Origin: Burkholderiales bacterium
Lineage (GTDB): Bacteria; Pseudomonadota; Gammaproteobacteria; Burkholderiales; SG8-39
Reading direction: 5' to 3'
NCBI GenBank assembly: GCA_919902965.1
Contig: CAKKSJ010000117.1
Location: 1 to 8,315, forward strand
Length of the DNA stretch: 8,315 nt
Every line of letters starts with the position of its first letter. The stretch's first letter is position 1. The position numbers and the translations under genes are program-made. This document shows positions 5,546 through 8,315 of this stretch, piece after piece. Below the pieces are notes generated by a model. The model was not told where the DNA came from, made no database searches, and saw only the letters and a program-made list of their open reading frames with translations.

Positions 5546-6940
5546 TCAGCTGATCGCGTGAACGCCGCCGCGCTGCGCTGCCTCGACGCCGGTCCAGCCG
5601 AGCTGCTTTTTCACCAACTCGGCGAAGCCCGCCGCAGTTTCGCGCTCGCCGTGGACCACAAAAGTACGCGCGGGCGCATGCGCGAAACCGCGCAGCCAGG
5701 CGAGCAGACCATCGCGGTCCGCGTGCGCCGAGAGCCCGCCTATGGTGTGTAGCTGCGCGCGCACCGGAACCACGTCGTTGAATATGCGCACGCTGCGTGC
5801 ACCGTCGACCAGCCGGCGTCCTAAGGTTCCCTCGGCCTGGAACCCCGTGATCAGCACGGCGCTGGCGCTGCGCGGCAGGTTCCAGCGCAAATGGTGCTTT
5901 ACACGGCCGGCATCGCACATGCCGCTCGCCGAGATAATGATGGCGCCGGCCCTGATCTGATTGAGGGCCATCGATTCCGCGACTTCATGGGTATAGCGCA
6001 GTTGAAATTCGGCCGGATTGCTGCGCATCCAGCGGTCGAGTTCGCGCACACCCGGGGCGAGGAGTTCCAGGTGCCGGCGCGTGATCAGCGTGGCCTTTTC
6101 GGCCATGGGAGAATCGATAAAAACGCGCAAAGGCGGAAGGCTGGCAGAGCGCGCCAGTTCTGCCAGGGCATAGAGCACGGCCTGGGTACGGCCGACGGCG
6201 AAGGCGGGGATGATGACATTGCCTTTGGCCAGCGTGCCGGATACGGCTGCGATCAATTCTGCCCGCGTTTGCTCGGGCGTCTTGTGCAGCCGGTTGCCGT
6301 AGGTCGATTCAATCAGCAGCAAGTCGGCAGCGTCAATGGGACGCGGCGACGGCAGCAAACCGTTTGCTGCCTGGCCCAGGTCACCTGAAAATACCAGGCG
6401 CCGCGTGCCTGCGGAGGTGCGCGCGCGGATATCGACAATGGCCGAGCCGAGAATGTGGCCGGCATCGTGGAAACGGCAGCTGACGCGAGGGTGCGGGCGA
6501 AATTCGGTCTCGTAGGCGACCGTGCGCAACTGTTCCAGGCAGGCGTGCGCCTGGTTCACCGTGTACAGCGCGGTCATCGCGCGGCGGCGGCGGGTGTCGC
6601 GATGGCGTGAACGCCACTCGGCTTCCTTCTCCTGCAAATGCGCACTGTCGGCGAGCATGACCTCAAGCAGCTCGGCCGTGGCTGCGCTTGTGTGGATCGG
6701 TCCCTGGTAACCCAGGGCGGAAAGGCGCGGCAGCAGGCCGGAGTGGTCGATGTGCGCGTGGGTGAGCAGGACAAAATCCAGGCGGCGCAAATCGAACGCA
6801 AGCGCCGCCAGGTTTTTTTCCCAGGCATCGTGTCCCCCTTGGAACATGCCGCAGTCCACCAGGAAGCGTGCATCCCCGGTGTCCACCAGGGTGCACGAGC
6901 CGGTCACCTCACCCGCGCCGCCGAGAAAGCTGATTTTCAT
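5546..6940 (-). CDS. Metallo-beta-lactamase-fold / beta-CASP RNase-like hydrolase (CPSF73/YSH1 family)
   Basis: A 464-residue protein of the beta-CASP branch of metallo-beta-lactamase-fold nucleases. Zinc-site motifs are complete: H61-A-H63-I-D65-H66, H162 in DAGHILGSA, D187 in FSGDLG, then the beta-CASP signature E211-S-T-Y-G, PAFAVGRTQ, SASGMCDAGR, and the C-terminal H406 in GGLSAHAD and H430 in VVHGE. Length and layout match bacterial relatives of CPSF-73 such as Thermus TTHA0252, so endo- or exoribonuclease activity is the best prediction; the RNA target is unknown. ATG 6940 has AGGA about 10 bp upstream. It is transcribed towards trxC; the two stop codons are 3 bp apart. A perfect FNR/Dnr-type palindrome about 60 bp upstream suggests induction under low oxygen or NO, in line with what I recall of such hydrolases occurring in anaerobically controlled gene sets in proteobacteria (from memory). 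Confidence 0.92.
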   Translation of the reverse strand: MKISFLGGAGEVTGSCTLVDTGDARFLVDCGMFQGGHDAWEKNLAALAFDLRRLDFVLLTHAHIDHSGLLPRLSALGYQGPIHTSAATAELLEVMLADSAHLQEKEAEWRSRHRDTRRRRAMTALYTVNQAHACLEQLRTVAYETEFRPHPRVSCRFHDAGHILGSAIVDIRARTSAGTRRLVFSGDLGQAANGLLPSPRPIDAADLLLIESTYGNRLHKTPEQTRAELIAAVSGTLAKGNVIIPAFAVGRTQAVLYALAELARSASLPPLRVFIDSPMAEKATLITRRHLELLAPGVRELDRWMRSNPAEFQLRYTHEVAESMALNQIRAGAIIISASGMCDAGRVKHHLRWNLPRSASAVLITGFQAEGTLGRRLVDGARSVRIFNDVVPVRAQLHTIGGLSAHADRDGLLAWLRGFAHAPARTFVVHGERETAAGFAELVKKQLGWTGVEAAQRGGVHAIS

Positions 6941-6971
6941 ATTGCAGAGATCCTGGCCGGTCGGTTTCCAT

Positions 6972-7002
6972 CGAATCCAGTCTGAGCTTGGAAATCGTCT
7001 TG
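6972..7002 (-). promoter_or_regulatory. Candidate activator-dependent promoter of the beta-CASP gene
   Basis: Reading the minus strand from the palindrome centre (7012/7013), CAGACT at 6984-6979 falls where a -10 element would lie for an activator centred at about -41 (class II FNR geometry). It keeps the two key bases (A second, T last) but is otherwise weak. Transcription would start near 6972, about 32 bases before the ATG. Weak -10 elements are usual for activator-dependent promoters. Confidence 0.35.
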
Positions 7003-7022
7003 CGCTTGACCAAAGTCAAGCG
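7003..7022. promoter_or_regulatory. Perfect FNR/FixK/Dnr-type operator (TTGAC-N4-GTCAA)
   Basis: CGCTTGAC-CAAA-GTCAAGCG is a perfect 8-bp inverted repeat with a 4-base spacer. Its core TTGAC-N4-GTCAA (7006-7019) is the canonical layout of sites bound by FNR-family regulators of the FixK/Dnr/Anr kind. A perfect match to the 10 defined bases is expected by chance about 0.01 times in a window this size. It lies between the beta-CASP gene (about 63 bp from its ATG) and the small + strand gene (about 164 bp from its ATG), so it may serve either, with better geometry for the former. Confidence 0.7.
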
Positions 7023-7072
7023 ACAGCGGCCCGAGTACGCTGCAGGTTCTGCCCCGGGGCGCGACGCAGGGC

Positions 7073-7144
7073 TTGCGCAGCGGCAGCAAAATTGGGTTAA
7101 AGTTATGTCTGGAGTCCTGCACCAGACAGGATTTTCGGTATGCT
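7073..7144 (+). promoter_or_regulatory. Possible promoter and inverted repeat before the 78-residue gene
   Basis: Two weak sigma-70-like arrangements are visible: TTGCGC (7073) with TAAAGT (7098) at 19-bp spacing, and a lone TATGCT (7139-7144) about 40 bp before the start. Between them is a perfect 7-bp inverted repeat, TGTCTGG (7106-7112) and CCAGACA (7122-7128), which could be a regulator site or an RNA stem. None is decisive. Confidence 0.25.
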
Positions 7145-7185
7145 TTGGATGGGGTCGACGGCCCCGCTGCATTTGGAGGCTGCTC

Positions 7186-7422
7186 ATGTATGCGATCGTC
7201 TACAAGGCCGACGGTTTCCCGATTTGCGTTCAAGTTGCCGGCGTTGAGCCCGATCCGGTTGTCGTCTGGACGACCGAGGGCGCGGCCAAATCCTTCATCG
7301 ACAGCAAGGGTGGGGCCGAGGAATTCCAGCCGGTGGCGGTCGATGACGGCAGCCTGGACGCCATTGCCAAGGCAATGGGTTGCCCGGTCGATCAGATCAC
7401 TTTAGAGCCTTATCCCAGCTAG
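7186..7422 (+). CDS. Small hypothetical protein, 78 residues
   Basis: ATG 7186 follows GGAGG (7175-7179) by 6 bp and opens 78 codons beginning M-Y-A-I-V-Y-K-A-D-G. The protein is acidic, soluble, without membrane segment or signal peptide, and has two cysteines (in FPICVQV and MGCPVD). The first half looks beta-rich (YAIVYKADGFPICVQV, then PVVVWTTEGAAKSFI) and the second half helical (SLDAIAKAMGCPVDQI). I do not recognise a family. The frame is open further upstream to 6988, but that part crosses the FNR-type operator, has no ribosome binding site and is arginine-rich in the manner of non-coding GC-rich DNA, so 7186 is preferred. It stands alone between a divergent and a convergent gene. Confidence 0.65.
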   Translation: MYAIVYKADGFPICVQVAGVEPDPVVVWTTEGAAKSFIDSKGGAEEFQPVAVDDGSLDAIAKAMGCPVDQITLEPYPS

Positions 7423-7529
7423 CCCTCCGGCTGCGCGCCGTTGGTGCAGCCCAGAGCCCGGCTGTACCGACTCTCTCCAGGTCTAAATGCCGCGCGAACG
7501 CGCGTTCCCGCGTCCGCTTCCGCCTCGAT
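7423..7529. other. Convergent gap with small stems; no clear terminator
   Basis: Between two converging genes lie GGCTGC/GCAGCC (7429-7434 with 7446-7451, 11-base loop) and a CGCGCG-AA-CGCGCG stem near 7491-7504. Neither is followed by a T-run on either strand, so a standard intrinsic terminator is not evident. Confidence 0.3.
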
Positions 7530-7892
7530 TCAGCTGGCGGATTGTTTGCAGCCGCTGTGCGTTACCGTGGCGCCGTCCGCGAGCGTCGCCACGCCGTCCT
7601 GGATATCCAGGGTGGTGCTGCCGTTGCCGTAGCGGCTGCCCGCAGCGGCGGCAGTTTTGTTGAGGCGGAATTCCCGCCCCGGCAGGATCACCCAGGCCGC
7701 GGCGCCGCCGTCCAGATAGCGCACGTACAGGCGCTTGCCGCCTTCGCACACATAGGCGCTCGCCCCGGGAGGGGTACGTGACACATTCTGCTGCTTGTCG
7801 CCCTCGAAGGGCCACAGGCTGACGCCGCCACAGCCGCCCAACACCAGGATTGCGCTGGCGAGCACGGCATTGCACGCGATTCGCTGGATCAT
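7530..7892 (-). CDS. Lipoprotein with MliC-like (C-type lysozyme inhibitor) domain
   Basis: A 120-residue predicted outer-membrane or periplasm-facing lipoprotein. Residues 1-21 form a lipoprotein signal (M-I-Q-R, hydrophobic stretch, lipobox L18-G-G-C21); Gly at +2 does not signal inner-membrane retention. Residues ~46-117 have the pattern of MliC domains, which inhibit C-type lysozyme in Gram-negatives: Y47-V-C49, K-R-L-Y-V-R-Y, A-A-G-S-R-Y88, a D-G-V-A-T-L turn and a final C115, with C49-C115 the expected disulfide. In MliC a Ser just before the G-x-(K/R)-Y turn and a Lys about 14 residues on enter the lysozyme active site; here those positions are A84 and Q98, so inhibition is uncertain. 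AAGGAA (7898-7903) lies 5 bp before ATG 7892; an ATG at 7925 is in frame but has no such site and would spoil the signal peptide. It lies 42 bp after panC on the same strand. Confidence 0.7.
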   Translation of the reverse strand: MIQRIACNAVLASAILVLGGCGGVSLWPFEGDKQQNVSRTPPGASAYVCEGGKRLYVRYLDGGAAAWVILPGREFRLNKTAAAAGSRYGNGSTTLDIQDGVATLADGATVTHSGCKQSAS

Positions 7893-7934
7893 GTTTGTTC
7901 CTTTCCGGGAGTAATCGGAGTGCATGCGGCCTTG

Positions 7935-8315
7935 CTACAGCGCCACTTCGATATTGTCGATGAGCCGTGTCTTGCCGAGATAGGCCGCGGCGAGCACCAC
8001 CAGCTCGCGCGCATGCGGCGCCGGTGCGCGCAGGTCCGCGCGGCAACGCACGGTAACGTATTGCGGTTTCCAGCCGTTGCGGGACAGCAGCGCCATGGCT
8101 TCGAGTTCGATGCGCTGGAAGTTGCGCTCGCCCCCGACGATTTGGTCGCGCGCGTCCCTGAGCATCGTGTACAGGCGCGGCGCCTCGCTGCGCTCGGCTG
8201 CCGACAGATAGCCGTTGCGTGAGGACAGCGCCAGACCGTCGGTCGCGCGTACCGTCTCAGCCGGGATGATTTCCACCGGCAGCGCGAACTGGCGCACCAT
8301 GTCGCGCAGCACCAG
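7935..8315 (-). CDS. panC: Pantothenate synthetase (pantoate-beta-alanine ligase), C-terminal part
   Basis: The last 126 residues of PanC, which joins pantoate and beta-alanine with ATP to give pantothenate for coenzyme A synthesis in the cytoplasm. Visible family landmarks are MVRQFALPVEI, the signature DGLALSSRNGYLSAAER that closes the ATP site, then Y-V-T-V-R-x-A-D-L-R and the ending ELVVLAAAYLGKTRLIDNIEV. The gene runs past the right edge of the window, so about 150 N-terminal residues, including the N-terminal Rossmann part with its HIGH-like motif, are not seen. Its stop (TAG, 7937-7935) lies 42 bp before the start of the MliC-like gene, which may share its transcript. Confidence 0.95.
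   Translation of the reverse strand: MVLRDMVRQFALPVEIIPAETVRATDGLALSSRNGYLSAAERSEAPRLYTMLRDARDQIVGGERNFQRIELEAMALLSRNGWKPQYVTVRCRADLRAPAPHARELVVLAAAYLGKTRLIDNIEVAL

Noticed and set aside
6988..7185. 66-residue N-terminal extension of the small hypothetical gene
   Set aside because: It runs over the FNR-type operator, lacks a ribosome binding site, and the ATG at 7186 has GGAGG at 6 bp.
7893..7925. Upstream ATG (7925) for the MliC-like lipoprotein
   Set aside because: It would put charged residues before the signal peptide and has no good ribosome binding site; ATG 7892 has AAGGAA at 5 bp.
1..8315. CRISPR arrays, tRNA or rRNA genes, defence or toxin-antitoxin modules
   Set aside because: No regularly spaced repeats, no tRNA-like TTCGA-type arms in context, no rRNA segments and no nuclease-helicase or toxin-antitoxin pair were seen.

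Overview
The window is GC-rich proteobacterial DNA, most like a beta- or gammaproteobacterium. This rests on the protein families present (TrxC with its zinc ribbon, a YbiC/HcxB-like dehydrogenase, a Dnr-like Crp/Fnr regulator, a beta-CASP hydrolase, an MliC-type lipoprotein, PanC), the strong Shine-Dalgarno sites and the codon bias. The species cannot be named from the sequence.

Layout. Positions 1-521 hold no gene I can defend; there is an insertion-sequence-end-like motif near 116, a strong GC hairpin and short decayed-looking reading frames. Positions 522-708 form a structured leader: a terminator-shaped hairpin, a 9-bp inverted repeat framing a very strong ribosome binding site with a 16-codon ORF, and a 12-bp palindrome that matches an FNR/Dnr-type box. 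Next, on the + strand, come a fused flavin monooxygenase/old-yellow-enzyme protein of the salicylyl-CoA 5-hydroxylase / 2-aminobenzoyl-CoA monooxygenase-reductase type (apparently starting at an ATA codon, 709-3078) and an Ldh2-family hydroxycarboxylate dehydrogenase (3128-4210). A Crp/Fnr regulator (4410-5105) and thioredoxin 2 (5108-5542) follow as a tight pair. A beta-CASP metallo-beta-lactamase-fold RNase-like protein (5546-6940, - strand) faces trxC with a gap of only 3 bp. A perfect 8-bp inverted repeat containing TTGAC-N4-GTCAA lies about 60 bp upstream of it. A 78-residue protein of unknown function (7186-7422, +) follows. The window closes with a - strand pair: a MliC-like lipoprotein (7530-7892) and the C-terminal part of panC (7935-8315, cut by the window edge).

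How it may work together. The regulator has an R-E-x-x-S-R recognition helix, the ExxSR pattern that reads TTGA half-sites. It lacks the cAMP-binding Arg-Ser pair and the FNR-type cysteine cluster. Two TTGAC-N4-GTCA(A/T) palindromes lie in the window, before the beta-CASP gene and before the aromatic-CoA hydroxylase. The simplest model is a small Dnr/FNR-type circuit (low oxygen or NO) acting on its own neighbourhood. That is inference. No complete new defence or mobile system is visible; the most unusual points are the ATA start, the two operators with a local regulator, and the structured leader.
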